From assembly GCA_031308135.1 (NCBI GenBank), contig JAHLJT010009436.1, positions 217,945,286-218,009,285 on the forward strand: a DNA stretch of 64,000 nt, given 5' to 3'. This document shows, in pieces, positions 12,571 to 23,699 of the stretch. This DNA comes from Acheta domesticus. Taxonomy: Eukaryota; Arthropoda; Insecta; Orthoptera; Gryllidae. The number at the start of each line of letters is the position of its first letter. Positions within the stretch are counted from its first letter, which is position 1. Position numbers and translations under genes: made by a program. Below the pieces are notes generated by a model. That model worked only from the letters and a program-made list of their open reading frames with translations, ran no database searches and was not told the DNA's origin.

Positions 12571-15500
12571 TGCTCAGCCCCCGCATACGACGGCACGCAC
12601 GAAATCTGAGAATTCGTCATTCGCGGGGCATCTCCTTTTCAATGAAATAGAAATAGATGATGAAAATAAATCACACAAAACAACCAACCGCAACCAACAC
12701 TTGTTGACAGCGGAGATAGAGCCAGAATAAGACTTTGAATTAGGGGTGCAATACGGGAGTCTTAACCAGTTTGTAAAGAAGGAGCTCCAAAAATAATATG
12801 AAAAGAAAATTGGAATTTTGAAATTAAGTTTGTTAGTTATTTTAAGTTAATCCGACGAAGTTTTGATGTTCAAGAGGTTAATTGCTGTACGTGTAGCTCA
12901 GAGACCATTCTTCTGCCAGTTCTGAATCTTCTAAACATTGTCTCATGAGTATGGAATTAGCAATTGTACTAAAACAACCAATCCTAATCTTTCAAAAACC
13001 GTCACTTCACGCCATTGAAGGCGTTACGATAAACGATGCCTCGGTGTTTATGATGATTCAATAACACGTTTATTTTAATCGTGCCCTGTTTTCTTCTTAA
13101 AGACAAACATTTTGGTTTAAAAATACGTTATAAGATGAACATTTTTTTCATTCAACTTACTACATTTTTTTTGCAGCATTCGTAATGTTCATATATAGGA
13201 CAAAGTCACTGAAAATCATTCATTTAAGTCTTTTTTAACGTGCCTCCACGCATGAATTGTCTATCGACGTCGCGAGTCCAGGGAATCAAAGTAAAGGCCG
13301 GGAGAAGGGATCCCATAATTCAGAGGGCATTTCATAGTTTGGGTGGCTAGCATTCCGTAGGTTTAATTTCGGAATGATGGCTTGTTTTGAATTTACGATG
13401 TTTAAGTGCCGACGTAAAAACTTCATGGGATTCGAAACTGATACTCGGGACCCGGAAATAAATGGACCAAAGGCATTCAGCATTTAGCGTTGCCCCAGTA
13501 GTACGCGTTTTCTTCGGCGCGAAGTTGCCCATGTGGTAGGATGAGAGAAGTCTTCAAAAAGTTTCCGACAGAATTTGACATTTTTTATAATCAAGTTCTT
13601 AAGTAAGGTAACAATTGTCAGTTTTTGACTTATTATATACATTTAAACCTTTACGACACTCAACTATGACTGAAATGTAGTTATCATTGTGTTGAACGGA
13701 ACTTCAATTTGGTACGAAAACGTGTACACTCTTTATGTGTGATAGTCACTGTAATTAGAGAGTATGAATAATATAAAAACTTCTTAGTAACTTTCAAGAA
13801 TTACACGAATATATTCTTGCTAGACATACACGAATATATTCTTGCTATAAACGAGACATTTTAGGAGGGTTCAACTACTAGGATCTAGATATTAAAATGT
13901 GTCAATTTAATATCATTCTTACGCGCTTTTTACGCCGTTGTGTGTTTCAAAACAAACATAACACGTCAGCTTTCAGAAGATCAGTTGTTACGCGAAAGGC
14001 GATCGAGAGCATCATGAGTGAATCTGGTCAGGACAATGATATGATTCAGTCGTCATGATAGGAAATCGGCATCGGAAAACTTACGCAAACGGAATCATTA
14101 TGTTCTTGTTCACGTGTTGCTGTCATGTCCAGCATTTTCCGACGTGTGGCTTTCGTTGTTTCACTTGCTCCCAATCCTTACCAAAAACCAAATATCGGCC
14201 GGAAGGTCACGAGTTCACCATCCTAAGAAAATTGTTTTTTGTTCGTAGTCAAGGAGTGGAATTTCTGAAGAAGCAGCACGCTTGTGGAATTACTTTCATA
14301 TCTTAGGTTGACGCATTCTACCGTGATTAGGGACGATTCTATACTTCTGATACTTGAAGAATCGCAATATCATGGTTTCGATACCTAAACTGTAAAATCG
14401 TTTCTGAAAAAACCTACGTCAGTACCTACGCGTATCGAATGTCAATCATGTGAGTACTAAGCTCTTCCTTTCCTTTTAGATTTTCAAACGACTTCTCTGT
14501 AATACTATCGTTTAAGAATGTATACTTCCATGAGATTAAACCAGTAAAACACAAATTGATGAAACGCAGTTTTATAGTGGGGTTGCTTGAGAATCTCAAT
14601 AAGGTAAAGAGTTACAATCTTCGTAAAATGAGGTTGAAGTTTTAGAGAAAATGTACAGTCGAATTTTTTGTGACGTTGATTCTTGGCATTTGCAATGAAA
14701 ATGTGAAGTTTAATTTTCGGAAAACAAAACCAAAATGTTGTGAACACGATTAAACAATGATTTGCTCAAATGACATGATGATTTATTCAAGTTATTACTA
14801 GAACACGAATCGGAGCACCCCATTTGAAATAATAGTGCGAAATGTCATCTAAAATTAAAAAAATAACCGAACTTCTTTCAGGCTTATTTTGGTAACATAA
14901 TACTTTTATTAATTCATAGTACGAGTAAGAATTTAGCACAGGGATCCACAACCTTTTTCTTGCGTCGAGCCCTTTTAAAAGAATTGTTTATTTCATCCCC
15001 CCTACATTTCCTCTATAATATACAGCTTACATTATTGTAATACAAAGAATTGCACATAAATAATTTAAAGTAAGGCACACGTATTGGGTGATTTCATCTT
15101 TTTATCGCATCTGTTATAGAGGTACAATCATTTATTCCTAATTTTGTTGGATACTTGAACGTAAGATGTAACAGAAATAAGTTTTAAGTAATTATCAGAA
15201 GTGTAAAATCAAGGATCATTCTAAAGAAACCATTTCAAATTCGGTCAGACGAAGTGGAAGTTTGACTAAGAACTCAGAAGACTGAAGTTATTGTTATCTG
15301 TGATAAAATCCATTCCATGTCAAGGGCAGCGTTATAGTACGTTTAAGTCCAATGTAGTACGTTCATGAACTGGTTTGCTTGTCAGTGTTTGTTCAGGACA
15401 GTAGAACACTTTAACTTCATGGTAAACAAGTAGTGGATGATTTTTTTGTATTCAATTGTGAAAGAACTAGTCTTTGTCGATTTCCATTACGTTTCTTCCG

Positions 15501-17259
15501 AGGTAAAGGAAAATAAGATGACTTTATTAATTCCTTGATTTTGCCTTTTTGTGCATATGCCGTAAATATTTATTGGGAAAGGCCATGGTAAAAAATCACC
15601 ACTGTTAAGAATAACATAGTTTAAATATTTTTTCTATGTAACTTGAAATATTTTTATAAAGATTTGACTAAATGGTGATTGCTTTGATGCATTCTTGTAT
15701 TTTAAACATTCCATTGTATATGTTTTTAGCAATATACACGATTAATTACGTTAATAAAATTATTGTCCTTTACCTTTCCATTATATACGAGCTGTTATTT
15801 CATAAGTTTTCTGAATTTATTTTATTAAGGAAAGGATCTGTTCAATTATTTATTGAGTTCTCAATAAATTTAATATTATGTAAATGCTTTGTAATTAGTC
15901 TAGAACTCGCGAAGTCTTCCTAAGCAATCAGTGTATCAAACAACTTTCCGTGGAATTGTAACGTATTTTATCTTTGGAGACTAAAAATGAAAGTGGAATT
16001 GAATCTGTTTTACATGTATGTACTTACCAGTACTTGTACCTACACATTTTCACATTTATTATACGTAATTACCACGGAAGTGGAATTCACGGAAATCAGG
16101 AACATCCTGTGTGGAACATTCTCAATGACGTGGGGTCGCCGGCAGCCCGTATTTTTACCAGCTGCTCTCATTGCTGCCGCGCGGACTTTTTCTCGTGCGC
16201 AAACGAAGAGCGCGGCGCAACGCCGTGCGTCACCGACTTCCGCCTCCGGGAAAGGACGGATCCGCCATTCACGCCTACGAATTTTTAATCATTATCAATT
16301 GTCTAATATCAGCCATCAGTATTAGTTTGTTCATTTTTCTGGCAGGTTTACAGAAAGTAGGGAGAGGATTTATATGCCCTAAAAAATCTTGAAGAATGCT
16401 ATTAAATACATGCATTTATGACTTTAAAATTCTGAAATATGCAGTAAAAATTAACAATACTACATTTCCTTATAAACCTTTTTTTTTTTTTTGATAAAAT
16501 TCAGGAGAAGCATGCTTGGAATGAAAAGATATATTTTTGTGAAAAAACACAATCTTCTTTACTTCGCTGTGAAGTAAATATTCACCTTAGTGAAGTACAT
16601 TGCATGTCTTGCTGCATTTCTTCTGCGTGGTGTAAAAAAATATATCAAGAAAGATCCCATATTTGCCCTAGTATTTTATCATCTATAAAAAAGAAAAAGC
16701 AAACTGTGACGAGCTCATTGTAATCAGTGAACGCTCACAAATAAATAGTAAGTTCTATGAAAAAATGAAACGTTTTAGAGATAAGTCTCTATTTTAACGC
16801 AGTGTGCAAAATATGCACGAATTAATTATAATTACTTGAAAATGCACCAACAGGAAAAATCGGCCAAATATGCACTAACATATTAGTCTACATAGCATCC
16901 ACTTCTAACCAAATGTCAAGAAATTTTTTTTAGATATGGCCTGAAGCAGAGTACAAAAATATGCAAAATCATGGAAATCCGGTCCCTAAAAGGAAGTAAA
17001 ACCGGCTGCGATGCTTCAGTCGCAACATTCTCGTTGCCTCTCCTGGGAGATATGCCCTCAATAGTGTAATAGTTTAGCCATCTATTACAAATGAAATAGG
17101 TAAATAACATGAAGTGACCATTGGTTTATGAACCGGGTATAGAACTTTATGTAGAAACTTCCAGAGCGGAATATAGAAAAAACAAGTGAAGGTGATCTAA
17201 GAGAAAACGAGTATTTCGGACGAACATGTGAACGCAGTGGGGAATTAATGGTTGCGTGT
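12571..17259. other. No recognised gene; one tandem duplication and one GC-rich patch
   Basis: Mostly AT-rich. A 20-bp unit, ACACGAATATATTCTTGCTA, occurs twice (13803-13822 and 13828-13847). The patch 16140-16275 is GC/CpG-rich with two overlapping open frames, neither with a recognisable domain. If the exons at 12.4 and 20.7 kb belong to separate paralogous genes, their upstream exons should lie here, but none could be recognised. Confidence 0.4.
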
Positions 17260-17859
17260 TACTAGTCAACGCGCAAAATTATAAGGAACAGAATAAAGTT
17301 TGTTTCAGCTAAATCGGGTCACAGAAACGCATAATATCGCGAGTTTTGTGATCACGACATTGACTTTTAACATGTTAAAGAACGAAAACAACAATGGTCG
17401 TGACGTCACTTCAGAAAAGTTTGGATATATTAATAAATTAAACGAAAACTAGTGTGTCTACCGAGATTCGGCATATACCAAAGTATTCCGTGGAATACGG
17501 GCCAAATTATAAACGTGGTGACACAATTTTAGGACGCCGAACATTAATAGATAAACATTATGTTACATTAGTTAATTGAGAAATAAACGAGCGATGTTTG
17601 TAGGCACGAGACGCAAGAAAAAGCATTCTTTTAACAAAATGAAGCGAGAAAAGTGATGTCTAAGAAGTGGAATGGATACGAAATTTTAATTGGGAATTTT
17701 ACAATATAATAAGACAATCCAGGAAGTGTTAGAAATTAATAATAAACTATTTTATAAGTTATAAAGCAGAAGACAGTAGAGGCGCTATTGTTTTGTTCGG
17801 AAAAAAGCTATAAATGCTTTAGGACAACAATGGGGGTCAGATGGGGGAATAGCTTGGTA

Positions 17860-19114
17860 GCGAGAGGCAGAATCCGCGTCGCTTGTTGCAAGAATAATTT
17901 TAAAATTTGGATTTGTAATTTTTTGATGAAGTGTTCTCTTCTGGACTCGTACTAGTGAACTATTATAAACTGTGAGAGGAGTGAATAACTTCGTGGCGAG
18001 TTGTACTCCGCGTCACTCGTGATATTATTTTAACACGCGAACTTATAAAATTTCGAGAAGGTGTTGCTCCTTCGGACTTGTATTCGCAAGGTGGCGGAAC
18101 TGTATGCCGTGTGATGTGAACTATTTTAGTAGTAATATATAAAGCTATGCCACGCGCGATCATAATTTTGCGTTTTGTGAATTTTGAAAGTTTTTCTACT
18201 AATGTTTGGAACTGGTGGTACTTCGACCATTGAAAAATCGAAGCGGGTGTCGCCGAACGAGGTGTGCCGAGGTGCAGCAGTCTCGAGCGCGTCTTTGCAT
18301 ATCGTCGCCGTGGTCACTGCCAATTTGGGGGGCACTAGTAATTCGGCGCTAGCAGGCAGCAGTGGAGCAGAGTTCTTACGCATGACGGCGTGAGATCTTG
18401 TGTGTGTGGACCCGGTCGCTGCTTCGTTAACAACGAAAGGGAAGTGGAATATATTTTTGTTTTGCAACACTCCAGTGAAGTCAATGACTTTGATTTCTTT
18501 GCTCTTGGGAAGAATAAATGATTTGCAAAGCCAAAACTGGAAACATTTTGGGGGATTGCAATGTAATGGGTGTGGCCACAGTATTGAGCTCATTATTTCG
18601 TAATAACGTTTGGGTATAATATGTTTATTGATTTTTGTGATTTTTATGACATCGTGTTTTGTTGATGTTGTGTGGTATTGATTCTTTTATGAGGGTATTA
18701 ATGTTTCTGTTGGTTAAAAAGAAAATAAACAAACGAGATTTTGAGTTCTCGTTTTGATGTTACGTAACCGGTGTTTTTATCACATAGCTAGCTGATCCTG
18801 ATCCCTGCATTGGCGTGGCGCTTGTGTTCTGTAGAGAACAAATCACGGCCCGCCCTGATGAATTTATGTAAACAGGAAAACTCCGGATAGAAAAGGGGGG
18901 GCACAGTGGTGTGCATTGTAGATATTACAGGTGATCAGCAAGGAAGTTTTTCGTGATCAACAATAGGAGTTGAGAGGGGAGATTTTCATTACATTAGTGC
19001 CCAGTTCGTAGGGCGTTTTAGTAAATAGGAAAGGGGGGGGGTTCGTTGCATTGTCGCCCGTTTCGTGGGCGTGATCGGTGAAGTAGCAGTGAGAGAGGGG
19101 TTTTTCGTTACATT
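17860..19114 (+). mobile_element. Probable 5' LTR and leader of a Gypsy-type retrotransposon
   Basis: The stretch ends in TTACA directly before a TTGGCGCCCAA primer-binding site. It contains a TATA-like TATATAAA (18136-18143) and AATAAA-type signals (near 18513 and 18725). Two degenerate tandem units of about 115 bp occupy about 17865-18110. No second LTR was seen in the window and the left LTR border could not be fixed, so the limits are approximate. Confidence 0.45.
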
Positions 19115-19134
19115 GGCGCCCAATTCGTGGGGCG
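18989..19134 (+). repeat. Primer-binding site with two upstream degenerate copies
   Basis: TTACATTGGCGCCCAATTCG (from 19108) is a Gypsy-style tRNA-Lys-like primer-binding site. Two diverged copies precede it: TTACATTAGTGCCCAGTTCG (18989) and TTGCATTGTCGCCCGTTTCG (19046), at spacings of 57 and 62 bases. Each is followed by GTRGGGCG-like sequence. The third copy fits TGGCGCCC best and is the likely functional one. Confidence 0.6.
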
Positions 19135-19192
19135 TGATTAGCAAACGCAACGCCGGGGTAGGAAACCAGGACAGGTTGTTAATAGCTAGCAC

Positions 19193-20178
19193 GTGATAAA
19201 GAAATATAACAAAAATGGAAACACGAAGTGGAAACTAATCAGCATCAGGGAAGGATTTGATTCCGAGACGATATCTGCTTGTGACGATGGTGAGGATTAT
19301 CAGCGGTTACCAAATTTGGAGGTCGAAGGGGAAGATAATGTCGCGTTAGTCGCGAACGAAATGGCTGTCGGTCAGGTAGTGGGGGATGGGGTCATGATCC
19401 CGGTGAAGTAGCGCGTACCACAGCTGAAGAACGGGGCGTTACAGAGTCGAGTCTGAATGCTATGTTACAGTTATTAATGGCAGAAATAAAATCGGATAAT
19501 GCCCGTCGAGAAAACAATTTGCAAGCCAAGATAGAAGAAAGTAATGTTAATTTGCGCCAGCAAATGGTAGAGAATAATATCAGTTTGGAGAGTAAATTAG
19601 AGGGCCGAATGGAGTCATTAGATTCTGCATTATTGGCAATCCGGAACGACGTCAGTGGCTTGAGAACCGAGACGTTTGCGAAGATTTCCAAGTTGGAAAA
19701 CGACGCGAAAATCGCTGAAGAAAAGATAGAATCGCGGTTCGCAGTCCAGGAATCCGTTAATATGCAATTTAGCGCAGAAGTGAGCGAAGTCAAGTCGTCC
19801 GTATTAGCCGTCCAACAGGTGGTAGACGGACATCACCGCCAATTGTATGACATGAACAAAAATATGCAGGTCGTTAAAGAAACAACACAACGGCAGGACG
19901 CGCGATTAATATTACTCGAGGATTCCGTGAACGGGATAGGCGAGAACATTACGTCAACAGTTCAAAGAGAAATCAGTAATCTGAGGCCGGATGAATTAGA
20001 ACAAACAAGAAGTGTCAATGAAATGCTCTCCAAAAAGGTAACTGAGTTAGAAGAACGTATGTACGCGGCGCAGAGGTCTGCGAATGTTGGGAACGTTGTC
20101 AGTCACGCGGCACTCCCGAATTATTTACGCTTCCACGGAGAAAGCAAGGAACAGCCGTATTCTTTTCTAACGGGCTAA
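19193..20178 (+). pseudogene. gag: Gypsy-type Gag remnant (coiled coil, truncated)
   Basis: Gag is the structural protein of LTR retrotransposon particles. The long part (19462-20178, 238 residues from its first Met) is acidic and alpha-helical with heptad-like leucines through about residue 200, then ends LRFHGESKEQPYSFLTG. This resembles the start of the retrotransposon Gag domain (F-G-E...FL), after which coding is lost. An upstream open stretch (19193-19411) lies in a different frame. The 19462 frame stays open back to about 19341, so an ancestral frameshift between the two parts is likely. The break after residue 238 coincides with the start of a SINE-like copy (about 20185), which suggests that insertion truncated the element. 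Protease, RT and integrase are absent downstream. It lies just after the primer-binding site, as expected. Confidence 0.65.
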
Positions 20179-20184
20179 ACTATT

Positions 20185-20480
20185 ACAATAGGGTCAAGTT
20201 GTAAGCTCCCGACATGTGCGGTAGTATTCTGTATGTGAATGTAAGGATGAGGAAGGAAAGATCGATCGCGGTACACGGCCCGTTCGCTCCGGCATTCGCC
20301 TGGTGTTGATCGGAGAAACCTCGGAAAACTACCGATCACAGCCGTCGACCGCTAGGATTCTTCTTCAGAGAGCTGCTGAATTCGACCTAGCTGTATTCCT
20401 AGTATCGAAAAGCCGCCCCCGTCGGGACTTGAACCTAGTACCTCAGCGCAACCGGTGGATCAGAAGATATTTTCCATTGT
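20185..20480 (-). repeat. Long tRNA-headed SINE-like repeat, copy 2
   Basis: It shares TCCGGCATTCGCCTGGTGTT and GGAGAAACCTCGGAAAACTA with the copies at 22.4 and 51.0 kb. The tRNA-like head, reverse-complemented, carries a B-box-like GGTTCAAGTCCC equivalent near 20430. It is shorter than copy 1 and abuts the truncated gag remnant. Confidence 0.6.
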
Positions 20481-20702
20481 GCAGATTGTTTCTCATATGC
20501 GATTTAAACTGACATTGTAATTGTTGGGATCATGGTAATTAGATTTGAATGTTATTGAAAAAAATAAGTTTGGCGAAGGATTAAAGCAGCGTGTTGGAAG
20601 CACACCTTGTGGCGTCACATCGCGGTCGAGAGGCGCCGCGGCGCCGTCGCGTCGCGCCGTTTTGGCCGCGCGTTTAACGACAACGCGCGCTCTCTGTTGC
20701 AG

Positions 20703-20803
20703 GCACTCCGAAGCACGAGATGACGTCGGCAGCGGCCTTCGAGTCCGTGTTCGACTTCGTGGAACAGCACTTCAACCGAGTGTCCAGTTCTCACGAGCTC
20801 TGA
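20703..20803 (+). CDS. Candidate terminal exon, paralogous to the exon at 12401
   Basis: It is preceded by a good acceptor (CTCTCTGTTGCAG, ending 20702). It starts with two bases completing a codon and encodes 32 residues from ACT at 20705 to a TGA at 20801-20803. The peptide begins TPKHEMTSAAAFESV and includes FDFVEQHFN. The opening TP-x-HE-(M/L)-TS and the splice phase match the exon at 12401, while the tails diverge and this one stops about 23 residues earlier. The two may be alternative last exons of one gene or ends of tandem paralogues. The faint likeness to M1 aminopeptidase C-termini is inference. A candidate polyadenylation context follows only loosely. Confidence 0.5.
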
Positions 20804-20869
20804 GCACCTGCTTCAAGCCTGGGCGGAAGGAGGAAGAAACTCATTTTTTTCACCCGTGAACTGGCTTTG

Positions 20870-22394
20870 CATAATATATCCAGTTGAAGCCCAATGTGTG
20901 CGAAGTTATTTGATAAAGCGAAAAGTTATCTTGCTGTGTATTGTCTGGTAATAATTGTTATTGCACCATCTGCTGAATGAAATGAGTTAAGCTAAATTTC
21001 GAAGGCAAATTGTGCATAATGTAAATATATTTCAATTACACTGAAGAAATATGTGTGAATAATATCTATAGAATAATAAGTGCATTTCTATTATATTTTT
21101 GCTACCTCTTTAAAAGCACAAAATTGAAACATTTTGGTTAGTTAAAATGAAATATTTGAGAATGCGCCTCTATTCCGGGCATTAGATTATATTAAAGAGG
21201 TCGTTGTGTCACAAAAATCAAGCACACTAATGTGAATGATGTTACATATCACTATGTGCAGTGTATTTCTAGTTTTCAAAATATCTTGCAAATTTTCGAT
21301 ACAGTTTTAACCATAATTTTAGAATGTATTTCATTTAATTATCATGATAGATCTGTTTTACATAAAGATTTTTAAGACAATCATTTGATTTACACCGAAG
21401 TTACTCTGTTAAAGAGATGTGTAAATAAAAGTGTGAATAAGTAAAAAAGACCGACACATTGTATTTATTTTTTGCTATATTTTATAGAATATCGTATCTT
21501 GAAGGTGCAGTCTTCAAAAAGCAATTTGGAACTTTTTACGATTTATAAATAGTCCGAAAGCTTTGTTGTTCCTCGAAATTCAAATGTCTCCTTTTTCCAA
21601 ACCGTTTTCCAAGTTTTTGAAATGTGCGCTTCGCACATACTGTTTGGAGAATCTTTTTAATAATGTTACGATTGCATTTCTGTTTAATTGACAGTGTTCC
21701 GAAATGATGTTTGTGAGTAGCTATGAGACTGATATTGATATGCACGTGGAAATAAATTATTTTTGAGATACGTTTGAATATGCATTCTGTGTGCTTTATC
21801 CACATTCCTGTATCGTGTAACAGAATTTCTTGTGTTTCATAATATTTTTGTTTTGTATTTTGCCGTATAATAAAACGTTCTAAATAATTATTGAATGTGT
21901 GTGTGTACATACTGAATACTCGTTTACTAAGGTATGGTTGTTTCCCTGCAACATAAATGTGTACGGTTGAACAGAAGTTTCTATGTTTGCATCAACTGTT
22001 TTTAATCATTTTCTCCTTTTCCTCCATTTCCGAACCACCTCAAGATTCTCACCAGAGCCCCTCAACCGTAGATTGTACGGTGTAAATGGGTGACAGTGTT
22101 GCTCGATTTCCGCCTCCACGCGGCACAATGCTTTAAATAACGTCAAGCACAATATTTGAAAATTCTAATATTTTTACTGAGTGAAATCAATCCAATGTTG
22201 AACTAGTGGGAATGCGAGGCATAACGAAACTTTTCCTCATCTTAGTGATATTTATTACTCAACAATTACTCGGGTTAAAGAAAAGTGCATGACATTTAAA
22301 GATGTACAGTTGGATCAAATTATGCAAATAATATCCAAGATACAAGAAACAGTGTGGTTGAAAAATGGCTTGGAAAGTTGGGAAATATATTCAC
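20870..22394. other. No recognised gene
   Basis: AT-rich. The open frame on the minus strand at 21536-21910 has no domain I recognise and lacks codon bias. If the exon at 20703 is real, its 3' untranslated region would occupy the first part of this stretch. Confidence 0.4.
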
Positions 22395-22612
22395 AATTTT
22401 CGGCATTCGTCTGGTGTTGATTGGAGAAACCATGGAAAACTACCGACCAGAGCAGTCCGCCGCTAGAATTCTCTAAACAGAATTCGACTTAGCTATGTAG
22501 CTAGTGTCGAAAATCTTGCCACTGTCAGAACTCGAACTTTAGGACCTTCCGGTCAGAGATACTGCATTGACACCAATTAATGCTCTGAGCCATCTAAGCT
22601 GATAACATTTTC
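22395..22612 (-). repeat. Long tRNA-headed SINE-like repeat, copy 3
   Basis: It shares GGCATTCGTCTGGTGTTGAT and GGAAAACTACCGACCAGAGC with copies 2 and 4. On the minus strand the head reads CTTAGATGGCTCAGAGC (A-box-like), then GTTCGAGTTCTGAC (B-box-like), clearly tRNA-derived. The tail is truncated relative to copies 1 and 4. Confidence 0.65.
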
Positions 22613-22902
22613 AAAATTCTCTTGAAAATGTTATAAAAAATATTTTCTCCTCAAATGAAATATTTTTTGTAATAAAATATGATCTTCAAAAATAGACATT
22701 TAAATAAGGTCATGTATAATTATTTCTAAACATGAGTAGTTTTCACGTAAAGGAGGTAGCGGAATAAGATGCGCAAATCTGCCCCGCGGGGATAAAAAAA
22801 AATTATGTTGAAAATCGTAATTGAAGTGTAAAAGAAACACATTTTTCGTCAGATGTAAATCAATTTACCCTGAGTACTTCGTACAAATGAAACTAGAAGG
22901 GC

Positions 22903-23010
22903 TACGGAGACTTTCTCGTAGTAAAGTTTTCTAATTTCCTGGGTGTGGACTGGCATTACGATCTTGACCCCATCCTCTTGCTACCTGCCATCTATCGCCG
23001 CCAAAAGTAT
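22903..23010 (+). mobile_element. Left-end fragment of the ACTTTCCCGTA family
   Basis: It matches the left end of the 10081 element: GACTTTCTCGTA, then TTTCTAATTTCCTGGGT, then CTACCTGCCATCTATCGCCG. It stops after about 110 bp. Confidence 0.55.
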
Positions 23011-23164
23011 TTTTACTTTCCCTAAATATATCACTTGCTCTTATTAACAGCTTTTATTGTATAATAAAGTAAAATTTTTAATAATAAAGTAAAATTAATA
23101 AAATTAACGCTAATCTGCCATCATTTGTCATCACTATGGGCGGATTTTAATGAAATGCCACTTT

Positions 23165-23600
23165 TTTACTTTTCCGTATACGTACGTGTATACGGAGTAT
23201 GCACGTGTTATAGGGAAAGTTACGTAATGCTGCCCGATGTAAAACGGCGAATTTTCGGCAGAAAAACTTACTACAGGGCCCTGGTAACGAAAAAGTGGAT
23301 AAATCCAGTTGCTAAAATTAGGAAAAAAATCCTCTAACACGTGGTGAAATCAAAATCCACGTTTTATAGCTCCTTGATACCGAAAAATCGATTGGTGGCA
23401 AAACGTCTATCCGTTTGTCTGTGAACAACGCTAGCGACTAAATTCAGCCGATTTTCTCCAAAACTGACATTCCCGGATCGATCTGACTGACGTCGTGGCC
23501 CTTCGAATTTGAAACCGATATTTCAATTATTTTGGGAGGTACTTTGCATTAAGTTCCTGGGACATTTTCAAAAAAATGGCGCCAACAATTTTGACTAAAT
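23165..23600 (-). mobile_element. Right-end fragment of the ACTTTCCCGTA family, reversed
   Basis: In reverse orientation this matches the right end of the 10081 element: TIR-like ACTTTTCCGTATACGTACGT at 23165, TTACGTAATGCTGCCC, and further in GAACAACGCTAGCG. With the left-end fragment just upstream it forms an outward pair of ends with the middle missing, so two insertions or a rearranged copy are present. Confidence 0.55.
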
Positions 23601-23699
23601 TTTGTTGTTGGATAGTCTGAAGGCCGTTTAAGAGAACGTCGCAGGTGTCATATTGGTTGAAAACTCTGATTTTTCGAAAATTGAAAAAATCTAGTTGAG

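Noticed and set aside
12119..12650. 155-codon minus-strand and 109-codon plus-strand frames
   Set aside because: Pro/Arg/Ala-rich frames over (GGGGC)n and a GC-rich exon; another frame of the same sequence gives the supported exon peptide.
18126..18593. 155-codon minus-strand frame
   Set aside because: It lies inside the presumed LTR/leader of the Gypsy remnant, antisense, with no recognisable domain.
19392..19793. 133-codon minus-strand frame
   Set aside because: Antisense shadow of the Gag coiled coil.
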